From Synergistaceae bacterium UBA6083 (GTDB lineage: Bacteria; Synergistota; Synergistia; Synergistales; 79-D21): a DNA stretch of 64,000 bases. The stretch is from positions 48,299 through 112,298 of the forward strand of contig DIXJ01000010.1 of NCBI GenBank assembly GCA_002436015.1, written 5' to 3'. The translations under genes and the position numbers were made by a program. Positions within the stretch are counted from its first letter, which is position 1. Each line of letters opens with the position of its first letter. The notes under the pieces are model-generated. The model saw nothing but the letters and a program-made list of their open reading frames with translations. It was not told the origin of the DNA and searched no databases. Shown in pieces: positions 1-8,731 of the stretch.

Positions 1-22
1 TGCGTTCTCATTCACATGAAGG
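1..22 (+). repeat. Dispersed repeat, copy A (cut by window edge)
   Basis: The first bases match the GCGTTCAC...TTCACATGAA end of a short repeat that recurs at 5467-5509, 23853-23890 and 37403-37445. Only one end is visible because the window starts inside the element. It lies just upstream of the GH18 gene, in the orientation expected if a plus-strand gene ends left of the window. Confidence 0.6.
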
Positions 23-68
23 ACGGACCCCAGGAGAAACGCTAAAACCGCTGCGATTCGTCCCGGCG

Positions 69-1085
69 TTGGCGCTGTTTTTTGCCCTGGTCCTGGCGGC
101 TGTCCCTGTGGCGGCCGGTCCCGTGATCCTGGCCTGGGATCACGTCCGGTCCGATCCCCCGAACCTCGCGGTGGACCCGCCACACCCGGTTGTCACCGTG
201 CTCAGCCCGACCTGGTTCACGCTTTCGGGCCCTGACGGCAGCGTGGCCTCCAAGGCCGACAAGGCCTACGTGGCCGAGGCGAAAAGGCGCGGTGTCCGGG
301 TGGAGCCGCTCTTCGCGAATGGGTTCAACCCGGATCGCACCAGGGCTTTCCTCTCGGACCCTCCTGCGCGTGCCCGCTCCGTGGCGCAAATCCTGGGTTT
401 TTGCCGGAGCCTTGGGCTCGATGGCATCAACGTCGATTTCGAGAACGTCTTCGACGATGATCGCGACCGGCTCACCTCGTACGTGGCGGAACTGTCGCAT
501 GCCCTACACGCCTCCGGCCTTCGCGTTTCGATCGACGTGACGGTCGTGTCCGGCAAGCCCAACTGGTCGGCCTGTTACGACCGCGGGGCGCTGGGGAAGA
601 TCGTCGATGCCGTGGTCCTGATGGCCTACGACGAGCACTGGCGAAGCGGTCCCGTGAGCGGTCCCGTGGCTTCCATCGGCTGGGTGGAACGGGCCGTGGC
701 GGAACTGGCGGCACTCGTGCCGCCCGAAAAAATCTGGCTGGGAATCCCGCTCTACACCCGGGAGTGGGAGGAGGTCCCCGCCAATGGGGGTTGGCAGAAA
801 ACCGGGGCGCGCGCCCTGTCGATGGCCGACGCGGAAGCACGTTTGGCGAAAAACGGCGCGGTTCCGGCCTGGGACGCGGTGGCGGGTCTCTATTACGGGG
901 AATACCTGAAGGACGGGAAGCGCTACCGGATCTGGCTCGAGGAGGAGCGTTCCCTGGCGCTGAAGGCGGCAATGGTAGGGCGGTTCGGCCTGGGTGGCGT
1001 GGCGGCGTGGCGGCGGGGTTTCGAAAAGCCGGAGGCCTGGAGGGTGATCCAGGGGCTCCGCGAAGTTGCCAAGGCAGTAAATTGA
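69..1085 (+). CDS. Secreted glycoside hydrolase family 18 protein (YaaH/chitinase-like)
   Basis: The product is about 338 residues. It begins with a hydrophobic segment ending VPVAAG, which reads as a signal peptide. The catalytic signature of GH18 is visible as DGINVDFEN near residue 118, with the final Glu as proton donor; Asn in place of the first inner Asp is usual in the spore-germination YaaH branch. AYDEHW and a C-terminal GGVAAWRRGFEKPE strand also fit the GH18 barrel. It probably cleaves a beta-1,4-linked amino-sugar polymer such as peptidoglycan outside the membrane. The start is uncertain: TTG at 69 leaves a signal peptide without a basic n-region, and the frame stays open upstream to the window edge, with a CTG at 51 that would restore an Arg. 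Confidence 0.8.
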   Translation: MALFFALVLAAVPVAAGPVILAWDHVRSDPPNLAVDPPHPVVTVLSPTWFTLSGPDGSVASKADKAYVAEAKRRGVRVEPLFANGFNPDRTRAFLSDPPARARSVAQILGFCRSLGLDGINVDFENVFDDDRDRLTSYVAELSHALHASGLRVSIDVTVVSGKPNWSACYDRGALGKIVDAVVLMAYDEHWRSGPVSGPVASIGWVERAVAELAALVPPEKIWLGIPLYTREWEEVPANGGWQKTGARALSMADAEARLAKNGAVPAWDAVAGLYYGEYLKDGKRYRIWLEEERSLALKAAMVGRFGLGGVAAWRRGFEKPEAWRVIQGLREVAKAVN

Positions 1086-1098
1086 AGCTTCTCCCGTC

Positions 1099-2196
1099 TC
1101 ATTGCCCTAGCAGTTCCGCATAGACCCCCGCGCTTTTTTCCCAGGAGAACCGTCCCGGGTCGAAAACCGGCAGGTTCTTCCCCTTTTGCAGGCGGGTTTC
1201 GAAGATCTCGGCCAGGGTGCGGATGTCGAGAGGCTCGAAGTACTCGGCGGAGTTCCCGCAAACCTCGCGATGAACGGGGATGTCGGAGACGACCGCCGGG
1301 GTCCCGCAGGCCATGGCTTCCACCACGGGCATGTCGAAACCCTCGAATAGCGATGCGCTGACGAAGAGTTCCGCGCCCGAATAGATTGCGGTGAGAGCCT
1401 CCTCGGGGATGTAGTCCAGGAAGCGGATCCTGCCGGGAGCCGTTTCCGCGGCGAACCGCTCTATTATTTCCGTGTATTCCGGTGAATAGGAGCGGTTGCC
1501 CGCGATGACGAGGTCCACGTCGGGGATTGTCGGGGCGATGGCGGAGAAGGCCCGGAGCACTGTTTCCAGGTTCCTGCGGGGGCTTACCGAGGCGAGGGAC
1601 AAAATGTAGCGCCTGCGGGCTCCCAGTTGGGCCGCGATTTTAAGGGCGTGTTCCGGAGCAACGGGGCGGAAGAATTTGGTATCGACACCGGGATACGCCA
1701 CGGGGATGCGTTCCCTGTCGATGCCGAAAGCTTCGGAAACCTGGTCCGCGGTCGTTTCCGAAACGGCAACTATACAGTCGGCCTTGCTGATAGCCTGTTC
1801 GAACTTGGTCCTGAAACGCTGTTCGCGCGGGGTGAAGGTTCCGGCATGGTGGTCGCCCAGTTGGGACCGATAGAGCAGGTCATGAACGGTCAGGATGACC
1901 CTGGCACGCTTCTCGATGCCCAGGGGCCAGGAATAAAACGGGCACCAGAACCAGTCGCTCTTCCCGGGGCGGAAAAGCCTTTGCCCGATCAGCCACCTGG
2001 CCTGTTTTTCCAAAGGGCCCAGGGAGTAGAGCCGTTCAGGAGGGAAAGGGAAAAGCCCGGTTTCCCCGAAGGTGAAAAAACGGGTCTCCAATTCCGGGAC
2101 GTGGAGCAGTTGCTCCGAGACCCGGAAGGCGTAGTTGGGAATGCCCGTTCTCTGGCGAGTGGTGAATTGCGTGGCGTCGATGACAAGATGGGGCAA
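1099..2196 (-). CDS. Glycosyltransferase family 4 (GT-B fold)
   Basis: A 365-residue cytoplasmic GT-B transferase. The N-terminal half opens with a Rossmann strand (LVIDATQF). The C-terminal half carries the donor-binding region of family 4: ILSLASVSPRRNLETVLRAF, then EALTAIYSGAELFVSASLFEGFDMPVVEAMACGTPAV, where the EGF...E motif binds the nucleotide sugar. It should transfer a hexose from an NDP-sugar to a growing glycan. It is convergent with the GH18 gene and divergent from the next glycosyltransferase. The start is a TTG with a weak ribosome site. Sugar and linkage cannot be read from sequence. Confidence 0.85.
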   Translation of the reverse strand: MPHLVIDATQFTTRQRTGIPNYAFRVSEQLLHVPELETRFFTFGETGLFPFPPERLYSLGPLEKQARWLIGQRLFRPGKSDWFWCPFYSWPLGIEKRARVILTVHDLLYRSQLGDHHAGTFTPREQRFRTKFEQAISKADCIVAVSETTADQVSEAFGIDRERIPVAYPGVDTKFFRPVAPEHALKIAAQLGARRRYILSLASVSPRRNLETVLRAFSAIAPTIPDVDLVIAGNRSYSPEYTEIIERFAAETAPGRIRFLDYIPEEALTAIYSGAELFVSASLFEGFDMPVVEAMACGTPAVVSDIPVHREVCGNSAEYFEPLDIRTLAEIFETRLQKGKNLPVFDPGRFSWEKSAGVYAELLGQ

Positions 2197-2297
2197 CGCG
2201 GTTTCATCCCTTTCGTTTGTTGCATACTATACACAACAAGGGGGCCGGTGTAGAATCGACGCTGGATGAATCGAGTCGGGAGGCTTCCTGAAAACCG

Positions 2298-3467
2298 ATG
2301 AAATGCCTTTATATTACTCCATTCAATCCTTATCCGGCCCGATCCGGCGGGGCCCTTCTAACAGACTTGATGCTTCGGAAGATCGGGGCAAAGTGCCCAA
2401 TCGACGTGGCGACTTTCGGCGATTCCCCGGATTATTCTCCCTATCCCGGGGTTGGAAACGTAAGGCGGTTCCGCAAGGATCCCCTGTACAGGATCCGTGC
2501 CCTGCTGGGAAAATTTCCCGAATCCCTTGAACGGCATACCGACCCCGACCTGGAACGCCTCGTATGGGCGGGGGGTTACTCCCACGTTTTCTGCGACAGC
2601 TTTGCGCCGGCCCTTAACCTGTTGCGCCCCAAGGGGTCCTTGCGCGAGAGGTGCCCCTTTCGGACCATTCTCCTGAGCCACAACCTGGAGAGCCAGGTAG
2701 AGCGCGAAAACATCCAGTACGACGCGAAGCGTTTCTCCTGGCACAAGCGGAAGATCCTGTCGAGGGACGTCGGGCGCATGGAACGGGCGGAGGCGGTTTT
2801 GCTGCCCCGGTTCGACCGGGTCCTTTCCGTTTCGGAACACGAAAGTCTTGTCATGAAGGACCGCTGCGGCTGTGGAGACAACGTGCGGACCCTGCCGATC
2901 TCCTTCGGGACGAAGCTCTCCGCGTTCCCGGAAGACCGCAAACCGGACACGATTCTCTTTGCCGGGTCCATGTGGTGGCTGCCGAATCGCCACGGGCTGT
3001 CCTGGTTCTTCGAAAACTGCTGGGAAACGATCCTCGCCGCGCGTCCTGCGGCCTGCGTGATCCTGGCCGGGAACGACAAGACCGGTTTCGCCCACGGGAT
3101 GGCGCAACGCTACCCCAACGTGACGGCGACGGGCTTCGTGGAGGAGATCGAGCCCTTTTTCAGGCAGGCTTCCGTGTTCATCCTGCCGCTTTTGATCGGG
3201 ACGGGCATCAAGATCAAGCTACTCGAGGCGATGGGCTGGGGGCTCCCGGTGGTTTCGACGCCGAAGGGGGTTGAAGGGGTCCCCGGTTTCGAGGAAGGCC
3301 GCCATGCCCTGGTCTGCGGAGAGCCCATGGATTTCGCGCAGGGAGTCATTCGCCTGCTTGAGGCCCCCGACCTCCGGGAAAGGATGGCCAGGGAGGCGCT
3401 TTCCTGGACCGAGTCGAACGAAAAGGCCCTGGAATCCCTTCTGGACGAGGTGTTTTGCGATGCCTGA
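2298..3467 (+). CDS. Glycosyltransferase family 4-like protein
   Basis: A 389-residue GT-B protein starting MKCLYITPFNPYPARSGG, the substrate-side glycine-rich start seen in family 4 enzymes. The donor-binding half includes ILFAGSMWWLPNRHG and VFILPLLIGTGIKIKLLEAMGWGLPVVSTPKGVEG, close to the group of sugar transferases often found in exopolysaccharide loci. It is the first gene of a four-gene unit; its stop overlaps the next start by 8 bases. Role: addition of a sugar to a lipid-linked or protein-linked glycan in the cytoplasm. The acceptor is unknown. Confidence 0.82.
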   Translation: MKCLYITPFNPYPARSGGALLTDLMLRKIGAKCPIDVATFGDSPDYSPYPGVGNVRRFRKDPLYRIRALLGKFPESLERHTDPDLERLVWAGGYSHVFCDSFAPALNLLRPKGSLRERCPFRTILLSHNLESQVERENIQYDAKRFSWHKRKILSRDVGRMERAEAVLLPRFDRVLSVSEHESLVMKDRCGCGDNVRTLPISFGTKLSAFPEDRKPDTILFAGSMWWLPNRHGLSWFFENCWETILAARPAACVILAGNDKTGFAHGMAQRYPNVTATGFVEEIEPFFRQASVFILPLLIGTGIKIKLLEAMGWGLPVVSTPKGVEGVPGFEEGRHALVCGEPMDFAQGVIRLLEAPDLRERMAREALSWTESNEKALESLLDEVFCDA

Positions 3468-4458
3468 AGAAAGCCCGATCCACGTCTTTCTTTCGTCGGA
3501 CGAGAGCTACGCGCCTCACCTTGCAGTCACTGTCGTTTCAATCCTCCGGAACGCGAATCCAGATGACCGGTTTACCTTTCACGTGTTGAGCAGGGGAATC
3601 ACGGAAACGAGCCGCGAGCGCCTTGTCCGCCTGGCGGAAGGCCAGGGGGCCGCCCTGTTCTTCATCGAGGCGGACGCGAATATGCTTCGGACCTTCGAGG
3701 GTGTCATGGTGCTGCACGAAAACGATTACGTGAACGTCACGTCCTACTTGCGGCTGGCCGTTGGGGAGCTTTTTCCGGATCTTTCCAGGATTCTTTACCT
3801 CGACTGCGACGTTGTTGTCCGGAAAAGCCTTTCGCCCCTTTGGAAGACAGACTTGGCCGGGCATGTCCTGGGCGCGGTCGAAGACCAGGGATTCGGGGAA
3901 AAGATGGATTTCGAAAAGCAACTGCTTGGGGTGAGCCGATATTTCAACTCCGGCGTCCTGCTTATCGACCTGGATCTCTGGCGCCGAGAGTGTTGCGGGG
4001 AAAGGTGCCTTGAATTCGCGCGGACGAACACGCTGCCGACGATATGGCATGACCAGTCCATCCTTAACGCGGTCTTCAAGGACCAGGTGCTCTTCCTGGG
4101 GCAGGATTGGAACCTGATGGCCTGTGACGCCTGGCGGGTGACCCGGCAAGGCCGGATCCCGGCCGGGTGGGAAGACGCCATGAACGACCCGTCGATCGTC
4201 CATTACACGGCCGCCAAGCCCTGGCTTTACGAGACGCGGCATGTCCTTTTCGAGGAAGATTACTGGAAGGCTCTTGCGGAGACGACTTGGGGAGACAGGA
4301 AAACCCTGGAGGGCAAGGCCGAGAAGTTTCGGCAGTGCCGCGCCCGGGAAACCTGGCGTCACCCCCGGGAGGCCGCCCTGGCCCTTTTGGGCCTGGCGGA
4401 ATGGCCCCCGGCCCTGCCAAATGGCCTTTGCCTCGCGATTTCGGGAAGCGGCAAATGA
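3460..4458 (+). CDS. Glycosyltransferase family 8 (LPS galactosyl/glucosyltransferase-like)
   Basis: A 332-residue retaining GT-A enzyme. HVFLSSDESYAPHLAVTVVS at the N-terminus and ILYLDCDVVV, with the metal-binding DxD (DCD), define family 8, as do YFNSGVLLIDLDLWR and the late HYTAAKPW motif. E. coli RfaI/RfaJ, which add Glc or Gal to the LPS outer core, are the familiar relatives. I chose ATG at 3460 because it overlaps the previous stop and the conserved domain starts at once; the frame is open further upstream, but only through the preceding gene. Confidence 0.85.
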   Translation: MPEESPIHVFLSSDESYAPHLAVTVVSILRNANPDDRFTFHVLSRGITETSRERLVRLAEGQGAALFFIEADANMLRTFEGVMVLHENDYVNVTSYLRLAVGELFPDLSRILYLDCDVVVRKSLSPLWKTDLAGHVLGAVEDQGFGEKMDFEKQLLGVSRYFNSGVLLIDLDLWRRECCGERCLEFARTNTLPTIWHDQSILNAVFKDQVLFLGQDWNLMACDAWRVTRQGRIPAGWEDAMNDPSIVHYTAAKPWLYETRHVLFEEDYWKALAETTWGDRKTLEGKAEKFRQCRARETWRHPREAALALLGLAEWPPALPNGLCLAISGSGK

Positions 4459-5393
4459 AAGTATCGGTGATCGTTCCCATGTACAACGCGGAGAGGACGA
4501 TCGCGGTTCCGCTGTTGTCCCTGGCCCACCAGACCCTTCCGCCCGAGTCTTTCGAACTTGTTTTGGTCGACGACGGATCGACGGACCGGTCCGTATCGAA
4601 GGCACGCAAGCTTCTCGAGTCGGTTTCCTATCGATGGGAGATTCCCGAGGGGGCGCGCCGGGGTGTCAGCGCTGCACGGAACAAGGGGATCGACCATGCC
4701 CAGGGGGAACACGTTTTCTTCCTCGATGCGGACGATAGCCTCCCCCCGGATTTTTTGGCAACGGTTTTGGAGGGGATCGAAAGAGAAGGGGCCGACCTGG
4801 CCTGGATCTGGAAGATCACGAACCCGGCCGAGTTCCAGGCCTTGAGAAAACACCCCATGGCCCTGAAGAGAAGCGGGGTGGAATGCCTCGATGGCTTCCT
4901 GAAAAAGCCCCGGAACGCACAGGTCATGGTTCGCCGGAGTTTCCTGGATTCATCCTGTGTTCGCTACACCGAGGGCCTTGCTTACGGTGAGGATTTCGAT
5001 TTCTTCGTCCGTCTCCTGCTGGAAGCCCTCCGGGTCCACGTGGAGGATCGGACTTTTTACCTCTACCGCCGGCACCCCTTCCAGGTGACGCGAACCATCG
5101 ATCGCCTCGAGGCGAGGAAGGCTACGGACGAGGCTTTTCGGCGGCTTTCGGGTTTCCTCGCGGAAAAGGGGGCTCCCGGTGAAATCCTTTTCGAGATGAA
5201 GCGGAACGAGGCCAGGGCCCGGATCAACCTCCTCCGGGAGGCCTGGAAAAGGAGGCCGGAAGGATATTTCGATGCGCTCCTTGAAAGCCCTGAAACGGAA
5301 GAGGCCATTCGCTTTGCCGGGCAGGGGAAGCTTTCGGTGAAATGGCAGATGAGGGCGGCGATGCTTGACCTGGCACGGGTGATGAAGGGCTAA
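4455..5393 (+). CDS. Glycosyltransferase family 2
   Basis: A 312-residue GT-A enzyme. The start ATG overlaps the previous stop (ATGA). The N-terminal 110 residues carry the family 2 hallmarks: VSVIVPMYNAERTIAVPLLS, LVLVDDGSTDRS (nucleotide binding), GVSAARNKGID and the DADD metal site. The C-terminal part, about 200 residues, is family-specific and ends in basic helices that may touch the membrane. It is the last gene of the 2298-5393 unit and is followed by a strong terminator. Donor and acceptor are unknown. Confidence 0.85.
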   Translation: MKVSVIVPMYNAERTIAVPLLSLAHQTLPPESFELVLVDDGSTDRSVSKARKLLESVSYRWEIPEGARRGVSAARNKGIDHAQGEHVFFLDADDSLPPDFLATVLEGIEREGADLAWIWKITNPAEFQALRKHPMALKRSGVECLDGFLKKPRNAQVMVRRSFLDSSCVRYTEGLAYGEDFDFFVRLLLEALRVHVEDRTFYLYRRHPFQVTRTIDRLEARKATDEAFRRLSGFLAEKGAPGEILFEMKRNEARARINLLREAWKRRPEGYFDALLESPETEEAIRFAGQGKLSVKWQMRAAMLDLARVMKG

Positions 5394-5428
5394 CCCGAAG
5401 CGGGAGTTGGCTAGCCTATACGGACAGG

Positions 5429-5463
5429 AAGAGGGGCCGGAAATCGATCCGGCCCCTCTTTTG
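5429..5463. terminator. Bidirectional rho-independent terminator
   Basis: A 12-bp GC-rich stem (AAGAGGGGCCGG with CCGGCCCCTCTT) closes an 8-base loop. It has T runs on the right and A runs on the left, so it can serve both the glycosyltransferase unit and the convergent por operon. Confidence 0.85.
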
Positions 5464-5466
5464 TTT

Positions 5467-5509
5467 CATGTGAAAGTGAACGCAATGAATTTGTACCTGT
5501 CCCGAATTA
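5467..5509 (-). repeat. Dispersed repeat, copy B
   Basis: Read on the minus strand it starts GGGACAGGTACAAATTC, continues through ATTGCGTTCAC and ends TTCACATG. It lies just past the porB stop codon, in the same orientation as porB. The block GTGAACGCAA (plus strand) is shared with copies C and D. Confidence 0.75.
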
Positions 5510-5529
5510 CGCCTCCGAATTACGCCTCC
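5504..5529. repeat. Perfect 13-bp tandem duplication over the porB stop codon
   Basis: GAATTACGCCTCC occurs twice head-to-tail. The porB stop (TTA on the plus strand, 5520-5522) falls in the right copy, and the left copy runs into the dispersed repeat. This looks like a slippage or insertion scar. Confidence 0.8.
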
Positions 5530-6458
5530 CAGGTTGCGCCGCAGCGGTCGAGGATGACCTGCCAGTCGGCGTCGACGTCGGCCTGGATTTCCTCCAGCAT
5601 GGCCTTTGCACCGTCTCCCTTGAACAGGTGGCGGAAACGGGCCTGGGGCTTGAGGAACTCCTCGATGGGAACGCGTTTCTTTGGCTTGTAGGTGAGCTTC
5701 CACACGCCGTCGACGACTTCGTAGACGGGCCAGAAGCGGGTGTCCGCGGCCAGCTTGCAGATGTCCTGCTGCAGGGACGGGTCGATGCCCCAGAAGAGGA
5801 CGCAGGGGACGAGGATGTTGACGAAGGCCGGCCCCGGCGTCTCGACGGCCTTCTTCACCTTCTCGGCCACGTCGGTGGCGTTAAAGAGGGTCGTCTGCGC
5901 GACGTAGGGGATGTGGTGAGCCTCCACGATGGCGGTGAGGTCCTTGGGTTTCTGGAGCTTGCCCGGCAGAACGCTTCCCGCCGGCGAAGTGGTGGCGTTG
6001 GCCCCCTTCGGGGTGGCGCTGCTCCGCTGGGCGCCGGTGTTCATGTAGCCCCCGTTGTTGTAGCAGATGTAGGTGAAGTCCTGCCCGCGCTCCAGGGCCC
6101 CCGACAGGGCCTGGAGGCCGATGTCGTAGGTCCCGCCGTCGCCCCCGAAGGCGACGAACTTGATTTCCTTGTCGATCTTGCCGCGCTTCTTCAGAGCCAC
6201 GTAGGCGGCTTCAACGCCCGACACGCCCGCCCCCGCGTTCTCGAAGGCCGTGTGGATCCACGGCACTCTCCAGGAACTGAAGGGATAGACGGTGGTTGAA
6301 ACCTCCAGGCAACCCGTGGCGTTGACGACGACCACGGGCGATTCGACGCCCATGAGCCCCTGGTGCACCGCCGTGGGGGCGCCGCAGCCCGGGCACATGC
6401 GATGCCCGTTGGTCAGGGGGCTTTCCTTTTCGGTGAAGTCCTTGATCCGGATGGCCAT
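5520..6458 (-). CDS. porB: Pyruvate:ferredoxin oxidoreductase, beta subunit
   Basis: A 312-residue thiamine-pyrophosphate subunit of the archaeal-type heterotetrameric 2-oxoacid:ferredoxin oxidoreductase. HRMCPGCGAP near residue 20 gives Cys ligands for a [4Fe-4S] cluster. The TPP/Mg motif is GDGGTYDIG followed by CYNNGGYMNTGAQ. With PorA it decarboxylates pyruvate to acetyl-CoA and passes electrons to ferredoxin. It is the last gene of the gamma-delta-alpha-beta operon, 13 bases after porA. Other 2-oxoacids cannot be fully excluded, but the subunit order and motifs fit pyruvate best. Confidence 0.9.
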   Translation of the reverse strand: MAIRIKDFTEKESPLTNGHRMCPGCGAPTAVHQGLMGVESPVVVVNATGCLEVSTTVYPFSSWRVPWIHTAFENAGAGVSGVEAAYVALKKRGKIDKEIKFVAFGGDGGTYDIGLQALSGALERGQDFTYICYNNGGYMNTGAQRSSATPKGANATTSPAGSVLPGKLQKPKDLTAIVEAHHIPYVAQTTLFNATDVAEKVKKAVETPGPAFVNILVPCVLFWGIDPSLQQDICKLAADTRFWPVYEVVDGVWKLTYKPKKRVPIEEFLKPQARFRHLFKGDGAKAMLEEIQADVDADWQVILDRCGATWEA

Positions 6459-6471
6459 CTCTCACACCCCC

Positions 6472-7638
6472 CTATTCCAGCAGGCCAAGGTAGCGCTCTT
6501 CGCGGGAGACCTTCCCCGCGGCGAGGTCCATGAAAAGCTCCCGGGCGTACTGCGGGAAAAAGTCCCGGCCGCCCAGGCCGTAGACGCACGACTGCACGGG
6601 GATGTTCTTCCCGCAGTCGTACAGGGCGCTCTTGATTTCCGCGGCCAGGGGGGCCGTCCCGCCGATGCTCAGGGCCCGGTCCAGCACGGCCACGGCCTTC
6701 GCGGTGCCCAGGATTTCGGCGACCTCATCCGCGGGGAAGGGACGGAACATCCGCACCCGCAGGCAGCCGGCCTTGATGCCCTGTTCCCGCAGCTCGTCCA
6801 CGACGTCCTTCACGACTCCCGAGGCGGAAGACATGACCACGACGATGAAGTCGGCATCCTCGGTGCGGTAGCGGTCGAGCTTGGGGTAGAAACGCCCGGA
6901 GACGGCCTCGAATTCCTTCGCGACGCCGTCGTAGACCTTGAGCACGTTCTTCATGGCCTCGATCTGCTGCCGCTTGATCTCGAAGTAGTACTCGGACATG
7001 GCAAAGGAACCGTAGGTGACGGGGTGGTCGACGTCCAGGAGCGGGAAGTCGGCGTCACGCTCTCCGACGAAGGCCTTCACGGCGGCGTCGTCGAGGATTT
7101 CCACGGGTTCGAAGCCGTGGCTCGTGATGAACCCGTCCTGGCAGACGAAGACCGGGGAAAGGACGTCCTTGTGCTCGGCCAGGCGGATGGCCAGGATGGC
7201 CGTGTCGTAGGCTTCCTGGGCGTCCTCGCAGTAGAGGTGGACCCAGCCCGCATCGCGCTCGGCCATGCTGTCGCTGTGGTCGCAGTGGATGTTGATGGGG
7301 GCGCCGATGCACCGGTTCACCAGCCCGAAGACGATGGGGGTACGGAAGCAGCCGGCGATGGGGAAGATCTCGTGCATCAGGGCCACGCCGTTGGCGCTGG
7401 AGGCGGTCATGACGCGGGCCCCGGCGGCCGAGGCGGTGACGCAGGCGGTGATGGCGGAATGTTCGCTTTCAACGGTGACGAAGTTCGTGTCCACCTTGCC
7501 GTTCGCCACGAAGTCGGCGAACTTCATGGGGATGTCGGTGGACGGGGTGATGGGATAGGCGGCGACGACGTCCGGGTTGATCTGGCGCATCGCTTCCGCG
7601 AAGGCCCAGTTTCCCGACGTGATTTCCCTGCGAGGCAT
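6472..7638 (-). CDS. porA: Pyruvate:ferredoxin oxidoreductase, alpha subunit
   Basis: A 388-residue subunit. The N-terminal pyrimidine-binding region shows AYPITPSTDIP and VESEHSAITACVTASAAGARVMTASSA. INIHCDHSDSM is typical of pyruvate-type alpha subunits. The C-terminal third, with GIKAGCLRVRMFRPFP and AVLDRALSIGG, is the transketolase-C-like domain. It binds 2-oxoacid and CoA at the interface with PorB. It is encoded three bases after porD. Confidence in the family is high; the exact substrate is inferred. Confidence 0.92.
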   Translation of the reverse strand: MPRREITSGNWAFAEAMRQINPDVVAAYPITPSTDIPMKFADFVANGKVDTNFVTVESEHSAITACVTASAAGARVMTASSANGVALMHEIFPIAGCFRTPIVFGLVNRCIGAPINIHCDHSDSMAERDAGWVHLYCEDAQEAYDTAILAIRLAEHKDVLSPVFVCQDGFITSHGFEPVEILDDAAVKAFVGERDADFPLLDVDHPVTYGSFAMSEYYFEIKRQQIEAMKNVLKVYDGVAKEFEAVSGRFYPKLDRYRTEDADFIVVVMSSASGVVKDVVDELREQGIKAGCLRVRMFRPFPADEVAEILGTAKAVAVLDRALSIGGTAPLAAEIKSALYDCGKNIPVQSCVYGLGGRDFFPQYARELFMDLAAGKVSREERYLGLLE

Positions 7639-7641
7639 GGC

Positions 7642-7986
7642 TTACTCCCCCTTCGCGCCGGCGCCGGGGCCGGTGAACTCGGACTCGGGCCGCATCTCGA
7701 TGGCCTTCTTCGGGCAGATGTGCGCGCAGATGCCGCAGCCCTTGCAGTAGAAGGTGTCGATGCCGGTGACCTTCCCGTTTCCATCCGTCAGGATCGAGCG
7801 GTCGGGGCACTGGTTCCAGCACAGGAGGCAGGAGATGCACTTCTCCCCGTCCCAAACGGGGCGCATGCTCCGCCACTGGCCCGTCTCGACGGCCTCCGCG
7901 GAGGACCCGAAAGCGATGCCGCCCATGGGGACGTCCTGCCAGCGTTTAGGCTTGCCCATTTCAGCGCTGTTCCCGCGGTTTGTCAT
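7642..7986 (-). CDS. porD: Pyruvate:ferredoxin oxidoreductase, delta subunit (2[4Fe-4S])
   Basis: A 114-residue ferredoxin-like subunit. Two clusters of the CxxCxxC...CP type are present: CISCLLCWNQCP and CKGCGICAHICP. It carries electrons from the TPP site towards the external ferredoxin. The ATG at 7984-7986 overlaps the porG stop (ATGA). The same frame stays open far upstream through porG, but only as an out-of-frame shadow of that gene. Confidence 0.93.
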   Translation of the reverse strand: MTNRGNSAEMGKPKRWQDVPMGGIAFGSSAEAVETGQWRSMRPVWDGEKCISCLLCWNQCPDRSILTDGNGKVTGIDTFYCKGCGICAHICPKKAIEMRPESEFTGPGAGAKGE

Positions 7987-8555
7987 CCGACCTGCACCTC
8001 CTCGTAGCCCCGCCGGATCGCCCGCACGTTCGCCGCGAGGATCTTTTCCGGGAGCTTGGCCATCTTGTGGGAGAAATGCTCGACGAAGGCCTCGATGGGC
8101 ACCTCGTCGAAGATGTGGGCGAAGGTGCCGAGCATGGGGGCGTTGGGCCGGTTCTGGCCGAACTCCTCCAGCGTGATCTTCGTCGCGTCGATGGTGATGA
8201 CCTTCACGGCTTCGCCCAGGCCCAGCTGGGTCTTGATCTCGGCCGGGGAAGCGGGTGTGTTGACCAGGTACACCGTTTTCTCGGTGCACCCGTCGGTGGG
8301 GCGGACGGATTCGAGCAGGGTCGGGTCGATGACGGCCACGACATCGGGGTTCTGGACGCCGCAGCGCTTGCGGATGGGGGCATCGGAAACGCGGTTGAAC
8401 GCCTTCATCGGGGCTCCCTGTCGCTCGGCGCCGTACTCCGGGAACGACTGCACGTGCTTGCCGGCCTCGAACAGGACCTCGGCCAGGACGGCGGAGCCCG
8501 TCTTGGCACCCTGTCCTCCCCGGCCGTGCCATCGGACCTCGAGGGTCTTGGGCAT
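7983..8555 (-). CDS. porG: Pyruvate:ferredoxin oxidoreductase, gamma subunit
   Basis: A 190-residue first gene of the por operon. The family signature WHGRGGQGAKTGSAVLAE starts near residue 9, followed by FPEYGAERQGAP and VIDPTLLE. The gamma subunit contributes to the CoA/TPP-binding core and to docking. A GAGGAG ribosome site precedes the ATG. The operon promoter should lie in 8556-8731, shared with the divergent polysaccharide genes, but I could not place convincing boxes. Confidence 0.92.
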   Translation of the reverse strand: MPKTLEVRWHGRGGQGAKTGSAVLAEVLFEAGKHVQSFPEYGAERQGAPMKAFNRVSDAPIRKRCGVQNPDVVAVIDPTLLESVRPTDGCTEKTVYLVNTPASPAEIKTQLGLGEAVKVITIDATKITLEEFGQNRPNAPMLGTFAHIFDEVPIEAFVEHFSHKMAKLPEKILAANVRAIRRGYEEVQVG

Positions 8556-8731
8556 GGACGGATCACGCTCCTCTCATGGAATAATGAATGCTGTATATCT
8601 CTTGTGGACATACGGGACAAGAATAGCGTGACTCGGGGGAATAATCAAACGATTCCTGCAGGCTAAAACCTTCGAAAAGCGGCGCGGTGACGGGTTCCTG
8701 TGTTATAAAGGACTTAAACGGGAGGGATGTC

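Noticed and set aside
6292..8007. A 571-codon plus-strand open frame opposite the por genes
   Set aside because: Antisense shadow of porA and neighbours; no recognisable domain.
5520..8555. Iron-sulfur operon as 2-oxoglutarate or isovalerate oxidoreductase
   Set aside because: Not excluded, but the four separate subunits in the order gamma-delta-alpha-beta and the alpha-subunit motifs fit pyruvate better.
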